Shown: positions 6,510 through 14,275 of the stretch, in pieces
Numbering within the stretch: the stretch's first letter is position 1
Layout of the letters: each line of letters opens with the position of its first letter
Source of the DNA: Methanobacterium sp.
GTDB lineage: Archaea; Methanobacteriota; Methanobacteria; Methanobacteriales; Methanobacteriaceae
Direction: 5' to 3'
NCBI GenBank assembly: GCA_039666455.1
Contig: JAVSLW010000057.1
Location: 1-15,742, forward strand
DNA: 15,742 nucleotides
Translations under genes and position numbers: made by a program
The notes under the pieces: generated by a model
What the model was told of the DNA's origin: nothing
Seen by the model: the letters and a program-made list of their open reading frames with translations, nothing else
Databases searched by the model: none

Positions 6510-6545
6510 TACTTCTTATTTAAAGAAACAGGTTTTTCAAAGCCA

Positions 6546-6562
6546 CAAAATTTAAAATTTTG
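6546..6562. repeat. 17-base AT-rich palindrome between convergent genes
   Basis: CAAAATTT-A-AAATTTTG pairs perfectly over eight bases and covers the stop codon of the ACT-domain gene at 6552-6554. It could form a weak hairpin at both 3' ends, but the sequence is nearly all A and T, so significance is doubtful. Confidence 0.3.
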
Positions 6563-7208
6563 CATGTTTTACTTTTTTAATATCAAAGATGGCTGTATCA
6601 GCTACTGCCATTACTGCCATGACTCCTGCCTGAACTGGGTCTGTAACTACTAAATCTGCCTTTTTTGTAACACTCCCTGGCATGTTGAGACTTATTACTA
6701 TTACACCATGCTCTTTTTTCACCTCTTCAACTGCATCAGAAATTTTACCACCCATAAGTGATCCTGCAAGAACAAGCGCCCCTATCCTTGGAAGCCTTCC
6801 TACAGCATATACTGCATCTGCAAGCTCTTCTTCACCTACAAGAGGAATTGTATCAATACTAATGCGCTCTCCTCTTATATTGTGCCGATCTGCCTCCGTT
6901 ATAGCTCCCTGAGCAACCTGAGCAACCTGAGCCCCACCGCCAATGATTATAATTCTTTTTCCATATATTTCACTTAAAGACGGATGAATTTCAACCTTAT
7001 TTACAGATTTAAACTGCATGATGTTGTTTGAAAGTTCTTCTCCATCCTTAACGCCTTCAAGTTCCATATATACTGAAGCTGAACCGTCTTTTTCTATAAA
7101 AAGATGAGTGTAAATAATATTCATTCCACATTTTGCCATTAAATTGGTGATATCTCTTAAAACTCCTGGCTTATTTTCAGATTTTATAGTTAATGCAATT
7201 TTTCCCAT
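6552..7208 (-). CDS. ACT domain protein, DUF5612 type
   Basis: Residues 1-75 form an ACT domain, with the typical opening LTIKSENKPGVLRDITNLM and a beta strand NIIYTHLFIE. Such domains usually bind amino acids or other small ligands. The remainder is the domain known from methanogens as DUF5612. It has a glycine-rich run IIIIGGGAQVAQVAQGAI (86-103), a conserved block HNIRGERISIDTIPLVGEE (109-127) and LVLAGSLMGG (145-154). The glycine-rich run resembles a nucleotide-binding loop, but no reaction is established. The DNA under AQVAQVAQ is a short nine-base tandem repeat. A GTGAT ribosome site precedes the ATG at 7208. The gene is divergent from priL and shares with it a mirrored promoter element. 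A ligand-responsive regulatory role is possible but is an inference. Confidence 0.8.
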   Translation of the reverse strand: MGKIALTIKSENKPGVLRDITNLMAKCGMNIIYTHLFIEKDGSASVYMELEGVKDGEELSNNIMQFKSVNKVEIHPSLSEIYGKRIIIIGGGAQVAQVAQGAITEADRHNIRGERISIDTIPLVGEEELADAVYAVGRLPRIGALVLAGSLMGGKISDAVEEVKKEHGVIVISLNMPGSVTKKADLVVTDPVQAGVMAVMAVADTAIFDIKKVKHAKF

Positions 7209-7240
7209 TTAAATCACATTAGTATCATATGGTTTTAATT

Positions 7241-7254
7241 AAATGTATATTTTT
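7241..7254 (-). promoter_or_regulatory. TATA box of the ACT-domain gene
   Basis: The minus strand reads AAAAATATACATTT. The expected start is near 7224, giving a leader of about 16 bases with the GTGAT ribosome site and placing one mirrored element at the transcript start. Confidence 0.45.
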
Positions 7255-7294
7255 AGATCAGGAGTCTATATTTTTGGATAGACGTTCAGTAACA

Positions 7295-7304
7295 TTTTAT
7301 AATA
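7295..7304 (+). promoter_or_regulatory. TATA box of priL
   Basis: TTTTATAATA sits about 25 bases before base 7325. Transcription from there would exclude the GTG at 7318 and favour the ATGs at 7330 or 7339, with a very short leader. An alternative TATA-like run (TCTATATTTT, near 7265-7274) would give a leader of about 36 bases. Confidence 0.4.
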
Positions 7305-7329
7305 AAGAAGATCAGAAGTGATAAATCAT

Positions 7330-8655
7330 ATGATACCAATGTCCTTTATAAACCCTTTATCTGACGAAGCAAAACAAATTGTAAGAGAAGAAAAAGTAGA
7401 TCTACAAAGGATATATGATGAAAATGATATATTAATAGACCGGATATATTCAATAAAGTCTCAAGATACCTCTGACGATGCATTTATACCCAGAAATTAT
7501 GCTGATCTTGTTATTAAAAGGTTAGAATGGTATGTTGAAAAAAGAAGCAATTCAAACTACAATTATAGAAAATTCGCTTTTTTATTTGATCCAGAAATTA
7601 CAAAATTCGATTTAGTTGCTTTTTATATATTATGCCAGGCAGTTGGCTTAAAATTTGGGCCTAATTCTCGAGAAAGCAGAGTATTAGTTGAACTTCAAGG
7701 GCATATAATTGAAAATCGTCTAAAAGAGTTGAATTTAAACAGAGAAGTTAGGGAAGAATTAACCAGGCGAATCATGAATGAACTTATAGTTCAAGATAGA
7801 ATAAAATGGACAGTGCTTTCAGATCTTTTAGGTTCTAAGAAAATTTATCTACACGATCTTGTTTTAAAGGATGGTTATATTATTTTAGATAAAGAAGTAT
7901 TCATAAAACACTTTGGAGAAGAAATCAAGCATAGACAACCGGAAAAAATGTACAATCTATTCATTGGAAACAGGGTTAAAGAACTTATTATAATCAAAAT
8001 GATAATGCAGAACACTGAAAATTACATAGAAAGTGTTCATGAAAAGGCAAATATCATAGAACCCAATCCCACCATATTAAAAATCGCCGATGAGGTTACT
8101 GAAGTCTTATCTAAAGAAATTAAGTATTATGGAAGTAGTCAATGTAGCGGGCCTCGTGGACAGATAAAACCTTCACCTTTAAGTGTTGATAAGTTTCCTC
8201 CCTGTATTAAAGTGGCCTTAAATGGGATTAAATCAGGTGGAAGAAACGAAGCAATAGTACTGCTTTTAGCACCGTTTTTATCCTATGCAAGGCTTAATCC
8301 ACACGTTTTTGGGAGCAATACATCTTTAAAAATTTCAGATCTTGACAAGGACCTTAAAATTACTAAAAATGAGATTTTACCAATGATCTATGATGCTGCA
8401 GATAAATGCAGCCCTCCACTTTTTGATGATCAGCCCCAGGAAAAGGTTAATATTAACGCAAAACTTGGATTTGGTATGCATAGTGAGTTGAATCTCCAGC
8501 ATGAAGGAGAAACCACATGGTACACCCCAATGAGCTGTGAAAAGGTAAAGATGAACATGCCTTCATTATGTAAGCCCGATGATTTATGTAAAAGGCTTAA
8601 AGAAATAAATCCGTTATTCTATTACATAGAAGGAATAAAAAATAATTTAGAATGA
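7330..8655 (+). CDS. priL: DNA primase large subunit PriL
   Basis: The protein regulates and extends primer synthesis by the catalytic subunit PriS and carries a C-terminal iron-sulfur domain. Numbered from the ATG at 7330 it has 441 residues. Residues up to about 250 form the helical N-terminal domain that contacts PriS. The C-terminal domain has Cys292 (FPPC), Cys360 (DKCSPP), Cys403 (MSCEK) and Cys414 (PSLC), the spacing expected for the [4Fe-4S] cluster; Cys272 and Cys420 are additional. A GTG at 7318 and ATGs at 7330 and 7339 are possible starts. The GTGAT sequence at 7318-7322 suits the ATG at 7330 as a ribosome site. The stop overlaps the priS ATG by four bases, so the two are translationally coupled. 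Confidence 0.93.
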   Translation: MIPMSFINPLSDEAKQIVREEKVDLQRIYDENDILIDRIYSIKSQDTSDDAFIPRNYADLVIKRLEWYVEKRSNSNYNYRKFAFLFDPEITKFDLVAFYILCQAVGLKFGPNSRESRVLVELQGHIIENRLKELNLNREVREELTRRIMNELIVQDRIKWTVLSDLLGSKKIYLHDLVLKDGYIILDKEVFIKHFGEEIKHRQPEKMYNLFIGNRVKELIIIKMIMQNTENYIESVHEKANIIEPNPTILKIADEVTEVLSKEIKYYGSSQCSGPRGQIKPSPLSVDKFPPCIKVALNGIKSGGRNEAIVLLLAPFLSYARLNPHVFGSNTSLKISDLDKDLKITKNEILPMIYDAADKCSPPLFDDQPQEKVNINAKLGFGMHSELNLQHEGETTWYTPMSCEKVKMNMPSLCKPDDLCKRLKEINPLFYYIEGIKNNLE

Positions 8656-9641
8656 AATTTATGAAGGTTCAGTGTATGGACATTTTCAGGCAAGCAACCC
8701 TTGAAGAACGTAGAAAATATTACCGGGAAGAATGGGAAGTCAAAGAAGTGCCTGATTTCATTTTAGATTCTATTGAAAACCGGGAATTTGGATTCGACCA
8801 CTTTGGAAGGGGTCCCAATGACCGATACAAAGTTTTCACCGAACCTGATTATTTAAAACGCTTTATGAAGTCTAAAACACCGTTTGCAGCATACTGTTCA
8901 GTTGCATATTATGAAAAACCCCGTAAAAGAGCTGGATGGATGAAATCAGAGCTTGTTTTTGATGTTGATGCTAAAGACATTCCAGTAAGAACCTGCAGCT
9001 GCAGCAACGTTTGTGAAACATGTCTTGGCGAAGCTAAAGAAATTGTAAGCAGATTGATAGACACCATAAAAGGAGACTTAGGCTTAAAAAATATTCATCT
9101 TGTTTATTCAGGTAGAGGATACCATATAAGGATTCTTGATAAAGATGTAATGAAAATGGATAGCGACGTACGTTCACAAGTGTTAAAGTACCTTGTAGGG
9201 GCCGATATTCCCAAAGACATGTACGATGATGGTGTTGCAGTTTATAAGCTTGAACATTTTTCCATTCCCTTTGGATATCCAAGGGTATTTACAGAAAGAA
9301 TTAAATATGCAATTTTACATTTAACTCCTGATTCAAAACTTGACAATGTTAACCAGAAGCTTATGGAAGATGTTTTAAAGCATAGAAAACTATTAGAAGA
9401 TGATGAATGGGGGCTATTTAAAAATAGAATAGGTCCTATAAGATATAAAAAAGTTGTAAGTGGTATTGCATCATTGAACATGGGACTGGTTGATGCTAAA
9501 GTCACAATTGACCTTAAAAGAATCCTTAGACTCCCTTCCACGCTTCATTCAAAGGTGAGTATGAAATGCATCGAAGTTAAAAATATTGAAACATTTGACC
9601 CCTTTAAGGAAGCAGTACCTGAGTTTGTCCAAGATCGATAA
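8652..9641 (+). CDS. priS: DNA primase catalytic subunit PriS
   Basis: This subunit makes the RNA (and in archaea also DNA) primers for chromosome replication, as a heterodimer with PriL. The 329-residue sequence shows the catalytic pair Asp104 and Asp106 in VFDVDAKD. It also has a zinc knuckle Cys115, Cys117, Cys121, Cys124 and the nucleotide-binding motif SGRGYH (153-158). The third acidic site lies in VTIDLKRILRLPSTLH, where Asp287 is the likely metal ligand. Length and order of motifs are normal for the archaeal family. The ATG overlaps the priL stop (ATGA). The stop codon ends at 9641, and the very next base begins the stop codon of the convergent cca gene. Confidence 0.95.
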   Translation: MKFMKVQCMDIFRQATLEERRKYYREEWEVKEVPDFILDSIENREFGFDHFGRGPNDRYKVFTEPDYLKRFMKSKTPFAAYCSVAYYEKPRKRAGWMKSELVFDVDAKDIPVRTCSCSNVCETCLGEAKEIVSRLIDTIKGDLGLKNIHLVYSGRGYHIRILDKDVMKMDSDVRSQVLKYLVGADIPKDMYDDGVAVYKLEHFSIPFGYPRVFTERIKYAILHLTPDSKLDNVNQKLMEDVLKHRKLLEDDEWGLFKNRIGPIRYKKVVSGIASLNMGLVDAKVTIDLKRILRLPSTLHSKVSMKCIEVKNIETFDPFKEAVPEFVQDR

Positions 9642-11039
9642 TTAATGATATTTAAGTTCAAGGCCCAAATACACATTTTTATGCAGATATTCATAGAAAA
9701 AAAGAAGCATATCATCATCAAGCCTTTCAGAATCTAAAAAATCAAAAATATCTACAAGTTCATGTTCTTTTAAAATTTCTTTCTTTATATGCTTTCCAAA
9801 ACTGAGAATACTAATGCTACTTGCTGATAGAATATCTTCAAGAAATACTGTTGCATTTTTATACTTTCTTTCAGTTTCTGCTACCCATTTATCTCCTTCA
9901 ACATAAGCTTTATCACCATATTTAGATACAAATCTGTTCTGGTGCATTTTTGACCATATTAGAGGTCCATAGTGTTTTTTAACCTGTGGAAGGCAATGAA
10001 CTTCAAATTCCAGTAGAATTATCACATTTTCTTTTTCATCTGTCCATGAGGAAGTATTAAACACCCTGAAATCCTCTCTTTCTAAAACCCCTCTAAATGA
10101 TCTTTCAGTTTTTTTAATCTGGGGATAGAGGGCATCGGCAGGAATTTCCGGTGGTTTAAACCTTATTAATAACGTCTTAGTTTTTCTATCTTTAAACTCA
10201 GATTTAATTGATTCTTTATTAACATCAATGGTTTTTTCAAAGAAATAATCCTCATCAGGATTTTGCATGAAGTTTCTTGAAGCTATGATAAATTCAGATA
10301 TTTTTTGAAGGGTTAATGCTGCTGAAACATTCCTATTTTTATCTGTAGGGTCAACAACAACCATTGGCTCACTGAACTGTCCTCCAGTACCATGGTTCTC
10401 GATGTCTATCATGGTTTTATGTCTCCATTTTTCGCTTGCAGCCTTTAAAACTTCCATAAATGTTCCATAGTAAATAATTAGAAGTTCACAGAGGTATCCT
10501 GAAAATCCACCAACTTTAAACTCCGCACCATAGGTATGGATAGATTTCATAAATTTTTTAAGTAAAAGAACTTCGCCCTTTTGATTTTCTCTTAAATTCT
10601 TTTTAATATATTCAGTATGTAAAATAGTGCGATCTACTGCTGATTTAAGCTCATGAGCACCTTTAATGTTATAACAGGGCACAAAATCAATTTCATATCC
10701 TTCTATAAATCCTGTGACGTAGGGATGGGAAGCGTAACGTAGTTCAGATATCCCATGCATCATTTCGATACATTTATAGCCTAATTTCAGTCCATATTTC
10801 TTTAAATCTTCCTCTGAAGTATCCAGAGGAAATTTTATAAATATATCAATATCAGCTTTTCCTTGCCATGTATCTTTAGCCACAGAACCAACAAGTACTG
10901 CTTCTGCATTTATACCCTTTTTAGATGCATAATCATTTATAATTTTGATTAATCTATAAGATAAATCCTTTACTTTTTTAGTTTCTATGTTTGCAGGTCT
11001 AATAATCTCTAAAACAGTGTTTAAATCAATATTTGGCAA
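9642..11039 (-). CDS. cca: archaeal CCA-adding enzyme, TTG start
   Basis: The enzyme adds or repairs the CCA end of tRNA without a template, using CTP and ATP. The 465-residue protein is the class I archaeal type. It has the polymerase loop Gly51-Ser52 with AKDTW following, catalytic Asp63 and Asp65 in KADIDIFIKFP, and Asp118 in YEIDFVPCYNI. The helix FKVGGFSGYLCELLI (174-188) is also typical. The start is a TTG at 11037-11039, preceded by AGGTGA with a six-base gap. No ATG occurs before Met93, which lies beyond the catalytic motifs, so TTG is well supported. It is the last gene of the leftward cluster, 52 bases after thpR. A perfect palindrome and a TATA-like run sit in that gap, which suggests an extra promoter or a controlled leader. 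Confidence 0.95.
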   Translation of the reverse strand: MPNIDLNTVLEIIRPANIETKKVKDLSYRLIKIINDYASKKGINAEAVLVGSVAKDTWQGKADIDIFIKFPLDTSEEDLKKYGLKLGYKCIEMMHGISELRYASHPYVTGFIEGYEIDFVPCYNIKGAHELKSAVDRTILHTEYIKKNLRENQKGEVLLLKKFMKSIHTYGAEFKVGGFSGYLCELLIIYYGTFMEVLKAASEKWRHKTMIDIENHGTGGQFSEPMVVVDPTDKNRNVSAALTLQKISEFIIASRNFMQNPDEDYFFEKTIDVNKESIKSEFKDRKTKTLLIRFKPPEIPADALYPQIKKTERSFRGVLEREDFRVFNTSSWTDEKENVIILLEFEVHCLPQVKKHYGPLIWSKMHQNRFVSKYGDKAYVEGDKWVAETERKYKNATVFLEDILSASSISILSFGKHIKKEILKEHELVDIFDFLDSERLDDDMLLFFYEYLHKNVYLGLELKYH

Positions 11040-11054
11040 AATAGTTCACCTTTA

Positions 11055-11076
11055 ATATTTGCTTTAAAGCAAATAT
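11055..11076. repeat. perfect 22-bp palindrome upstream of cca
   Basis: The arm ATATTTGCTTT (11055-11065) is followed directly by its exact complement (11066-11076). In RNA it could form a stem of eight or nine base pairs, four bases before the AGGTGA ribosome site of cca. In DNA it lies just downstream of a TATA-like run and would overlap the transcription start of a cca promoter. It may be an operator or an mRNA hairpin. Confidence 0.55.
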
Positions 11077-11078
11077 GG

Positions 11079-11088
11079 TCTATATAAC
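11079..11088 (-). promoter_or_regulatory. TATA-like box before cca
   Basis: The minus strand reads GTTATATAGA in the gap between thpR and cca. A start about 25 bases downstream, near 11060, falls inside the palindrome and would give a leader of about 20 bases. This suggests a promoter for cca in addition to read-through from the operon. Confidence 0.35.
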
Positions 11089-11091
11089 CTG

Positions 11092-11643
11092 TTATTTTAA
11101 ATCAAATTCCTTTATAGTGGTATAAATCGGTCCGGCAGGAGTTAATTCGCTTTTTTTAAGAACAATCTTACTAATATCCATTTCTCCAATTTCCACATCT
11201 CCAAGGTCTTTAAGTTTAGATAAAAGTCCTGCCTTTTCTTTTGCCCCTTTAACACGGCCTATTGTAAGGTGTGGAACATAACTTCTTTCTTTTTTAAAAC
11301 CCATTTTTACAAAATCCACATCTAAATCTTTTTGAAGGTTTGAAAATGGTTCCGCATTATCCATTCCAAGCCAGAGGACTCTTATGTATCTTTCATTAGG
11401 AAATACTCCTGTTTTTTTAATACTGATTTTAAATGGCTCGTGATTTTCTATTTTATTTTCTATGACTTCAATTATGTCATTCAGCTTATTATCATCTATT
11501 TCGCCGAAAAATTTTAAAGTACAGTGAAGATTTTCTCTTTCAACATATTTTACCGGTGCTTCGCATTCTGCAAACCTTTTTTGAACATCTGCTATCTTAT
11601 CAAGGAGTTTTTCATCTATTTCTACTGCTAAAAAAACTCTCAT
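11092..11643 (-). CDS. thpR: RNA 2',3'-cyclic phosphodiesterase (2H family)
   Basis: The protein belongs to the 2H phosphoesterases once called 2'-5' RNA ligases. They open 2',3'-cyclic phosphate ends of RNA to 2'-phosphates and can join RNA ends in vitro. Both signature motifs are present: His40-Cys-Thr42-Leu in NLHCTLKFFGE, and His125-Leu-Thr127-Ile in YVPHLTIGRVK. The 183-residue length is normal for the family. A GGTG ribosome site stands five bases before the ATG. It follows the DHQ synthase gene by 18 bases and precedes cca, so it is probably part of the same transcript. The pairing of two RNA 3'-end enzymes is biologically reasonable. Confidence 0.92.
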   Translation of the reverse strand: MRVFLAVEIDEKLLDKIADVQKRFAECEAPVKYVERENLHCTLKFFGEIDDNKLNDIIEVIENKIENHEPFKISIKKTGVFPNERYIRVLWLGMDNAEPFSNLQKDLDVDFVKMGFKKERSYVPHLTIGRVKGAKEKAGLLSKLKDLGDVEIGEMDISKIVLKKSELTPAGPIYTTIKEFDLK

Positions 11644-11661
11644 TATTACACCATAGATTTT

Positions 11662-12783
11662 TTATTTTTCAATTATACTTTCTTCAATTGACATTCCAAA
11701 ATGTCTTGCTCCCTTATCCAGGTAAATCATTACCTTATCACCGACTTTAATATCTGCAATAGATATGGGGTCGCCCTGTTCTCCAAGAAGTCTGATGGTT
11801 TCTGCATTTTGTAAAAGTGTTTTTAGCTTAACCCCTTCATATTCAGCTTCAATAAGCATTAATGGCCGTTTTTCAATTTTAATCCGTCCAACAACTGTTG
11901 TTTTAGCGTTACCTTCTTTATCTACAGTTAAAAGCTCGTCTCCTGTTTCAATCTCAGAGAGGTATCTGGTTTTATTATCTGGAGTCATCACATATGCATG
12001 GACAGGCCCTGCATTCACCCTGAAAGGTCTTGAAGCGACATATTCACTTTCAAGAGATTCGCTGTGTACAAGAAACAGTCCTCTGGAGTAGGACCCTATG
12101 AGCATTCCTTCACCCACATGCATCATGGAGCAGGTGTCAATACAGACCCGATCTCCAGATCCAACTGGCCTGATACCTGTCACTGTTGCAGGTTTAAGAT
12201 CAAGCTTAGAATCTATTTTCTCTGCTAATGCGGCAACTTTTTTAATCTGATGGATGTCTGATGTGTAAAGAAGTATGCCATCTGTACCATGCTCTAATGT
12301 TTCAAGTGCAAGTTTTGCCTCTTCATAGTCACAGGCAGCAGCCACCAATTTAACATCTTCACTTTGAAGGTCTGCTATAATGTTTTCTAAGGGAATGATC
12401 TTCCAGTCGCTTCCAACAAGGATCACATAATCAGCGACCCTTCCAATTTCAGTGGCCAGTTTCTCATGTTTCTTGCTTTTAATTTCAATGTATGATGCCA
12501 CCTTCTTTCCCTTTCTTTTAAGTTCATTTACCTCACGCAAATCTTTAGATTCTGATAAATCATCGGGAATTTCCAGTGTTCCATCGCCTTCGCTGTTTTT
12601 ACCAACAAGTACTATATCTGCATCCTCGCTGTTGGATACTATCTTAATTTTGCCCAGTTTTTTTATTTCAGGAACGTTTTCAAAGTCAACTACTGTATCA
12701 ATTCCTGATTCAAGTGCTGTGGTGATAATATCTTTTTTTTCATTCCAGAATGTGCCTTCTGCCATGATCCATGCAAATTTCAT
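11662..12783 (-). CDS. aroB': 3-dehydroquinate synthase II
   Basis: This enzyme converts 2-amino-3,7-dideoxy-D-threo-hept-6-ulosonate to 3-dehydroquinate with NAD, the second step of the archaeal route to aromatic amino acids (MJ1249 family). The 373-residue protein starts MKFAWIMAEG. It contains GSGDRVCIDTCSMM (208-221), a glycine-rich stretch GEGMLIGSYSRGLF (224-237) and RPFRVNAGPVHAYV (252-265), and length and motifs are typical. An upstream in-frame ATG at 12801 is rejected because it overlaps the previous stop and has no usable ribosome site. The ATG at 12783 has GGAAGGG six bases before it and matches the family start. The gene follows ADH synthase by 14 bases. Confidence 0.93.
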   Translation of the reverse strand: MKFAWIMAEGTFWNEKKDIITTALESGIDTVVDFENVPEIKKLGKIKIVSNSEDADIVLVGKNSEGDGTLEIPDDLSESKDLREVNELKRKGKKVASYIEIKSKKHEKLATEIGRVADYVILVGSDWKIIPLENIIADLQSEDVKLVAAACDYEEAKLALETLEHGTDGILLYTSDIHQIKKVAALAEKIDSKLDLKPATVTGIRPVGSGDRVCIDTCSMMHVGEGMLIGSYSRGLFLVHSESLESEYVASRPFRVNAGPVHAYVMTPDNKTRYLSEIETGDELLTVDKEGNAKTTVVGRIKIEKRPLMLIEAEYEGVKLKTLLQNAETIRLLGEQGDPISIADIKVGDKVMIYLDKGARHFGMSIEESIIEK

Positions 12784-12797
12784 GTAAACCCTTCCAG

Positions 12798-13592
12798 TCA
12801 TCCTTCTATTATTTTAAGTGCTTCTTTAACATCCATGTTGTTGTGCACAATCTCTGCAATTGCCTGTGTGGTTTTTCTTGGTGATTCTGCCTGGAAGACA
12901 TTTCTTCCAATAGCAACACCTGCTCCACCCACGCTCACTGCATTTTTAACCATTTGCAGCAATTCTTCGCTGGTCTCTACTTTAGGGCCCCCAGCAATAA
13001 CAACAGGTACAGGACAACCGCTTACAACTTCTTTAAATGTTTCAGGGTCTCCAGTGTAGTTTGTTTTTATTATATCTGCTCCAAGTTCTGCACCTGCCCG
13101 GGCAGCAAGTTTTACAACATCCACATCATGTTCATCTGCAATCCTTTCTCCTCTCGGGTACATCATAGCAATTAAAGGCATTCCCCATTCATCGCAAATT
13201 TCTGCAGTTAGTCCAAGGGTTTCAAGCATTTCTGGCTCCATATTAGAACCAATGTTTACATGAACTGATACAGCGTCTGCACCAATTTTTAATGCTTTTT
13301 CCACCGATGTGACCAGTACTTTATGGTTAGGATCAGGTCCTAAAGACGTACTTGCAGATAAATGAATAATAAGCCCGATATCAATTCCATATCCTCTGTG
13401 GCCAGTATCTACCATTCCTTTATGCATGATAACTGCATTTGCCCCACCGCTTGCAACTTCATCTATTGTTTCGCACATATTGGCTATTCCTGCTACAGGT
13501 CCAATAGAAACACCGTGATCTACAGGTACTATTACAGTTTTCCCTGTTTTTCTGTTTATTATTCTTTCAATTCTAATCTTTTTACCGATCAT
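12798..13592 (-). CDS. aroA': 2-amino-3,7-dideoxy-D-threo-hept-6-ulosonate synthase
   Basis: ADH synthase is a class I aldolase that combines L-aspartate semialdehyde with a deoxy-keto-fructose phosphate donor to start aromatic synthesis in archaea lacking the usual DAHP pathway. The 264-residue barrel protein keeps the residues known for the Methanocaldococcus enzyme MJ0400 at a constant offset of eight: Asp25 (PVDHG), Tyr145 (MMYPRG) and the Schiff-base Lys176 (IIKTNYTG). The C-terminal phosphate site GGAGVAIGRNVF (222-233) is present. The start at 13592 has a GGAGGA ribosome site six bases upstream; the in-frame ATG at 13640 lacks one. It is the first gene of the leftward cluster. Confidence 0.95.
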   Translation of the reverse strand: MIGKKIRIERIINRKTGKTVIVPVDHGVSIGPVAGIANMCETIDEVASGGANAVIMHKGMVDTGHRGYGIDIGLIIHLSASTSLGPDPNHKVLVTSVEKALKIGADAVSVHVNIGSNMEPEMLETLGLTAEICDEWGMPLIAMMYPRGERIADEHDVDVVKLAARAGAELGADIIKTNYTGDPETFKEVVSGCPVPVVIAGGPKVETSEELLQMVKNAVSVGGAGVAIGRNVFQAESPRKTTQAIAEIVHNNMDVKEALKIIEG

Positions 13593-13660
13593 TGGATATC
13601 CTCCATTTAAAGATGAGTGAAGTTCAGGTTTTTTAAACATTATATTATCTAATATTCTGA

Positions 13661-13670
13661 TAAATATAAA
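13661..13670 (-). promoter_or_regulatory. TATA box of the aromatic/RNA-end operon
   Basis: The minus strand reads TTTATATTTA. Transcription would begin near 13641 and give a leader of about 50 bases with GGAGGA at 13599-13604. A second AT-rich run at 13641-13649 would give a shorter leader. The promoter probably serves all four genes down to cca. Confidence 0.45.
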
Positions 13671-13689
13671 TTTAAATGGAAATTTACAG

Positions 13690-14217
<528 letters not shown>

Positions 14218-14275
14218 AAAATCCCTTATTTTTACCTTAAGTAAGTGAAAAATCAAACAATTTCAAAAACTTAGG

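Larger units (their letters stand above)
7222..7336. repeat. mirrored 16-bp elements in a divergent promoter
   Basis: The sequence CATATGATAC-Y-AATGT occurs twice in opposite orientation: on the plus strand at 7327-7342, and on the minus strand reading from 7231 down to 7216. Fifteen of 16 positions agree. Each copy starts within a few bases of the predicted transcription start of its own gene. In the priL copy the element supplies the first codons. In the DUF5612 copy it reads as a short frame Met-Ile-Leu-Met-stop just before the true ATG. A smaller inverted repeat, GTCTAT/ATAGAC (7264-7269 and 7278-7283), lies near the middle. Confidence 0.5.

Noticed and set aside
6546..6562. The AT-rich palindrome as a bidirectional terminator
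   Set aside because: A stem made of only A-T pairs apart from one C-G is weak, and part of it is coding; it is listed only as a repeat.
6890..6935. Short nine-base tandem repeat (GAGCAACCT units) as a mobile or regulatory repeat
   Set aside because: It encodes AQVAQVAQ, which I believe is part of the normal pattern of this protein family, so it is coding rather than a separate element.
12452..12787. A 111-codon plus-strand frame within DHQ synthase II
   Set aside because: It is antisense to a well-recognised enzyme and very rich in Ser and Phe, the usual mirror of Lys/Glu-rich coding DNA.
13593..13640. A 16-residue extension of ADH synthase from the ATG at 13640
   Set aside because: No ribosome site precedes it, while GGAGGA stands correctly before the ATG at 13592, which also fits the family length.
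14218..14256. A TTG start giving a longer methyltransferase
   Set aside because: There is no good ribosome site before it and the extra residues do not belong to the fold; the ATG at 14217 has a GGGAT site.
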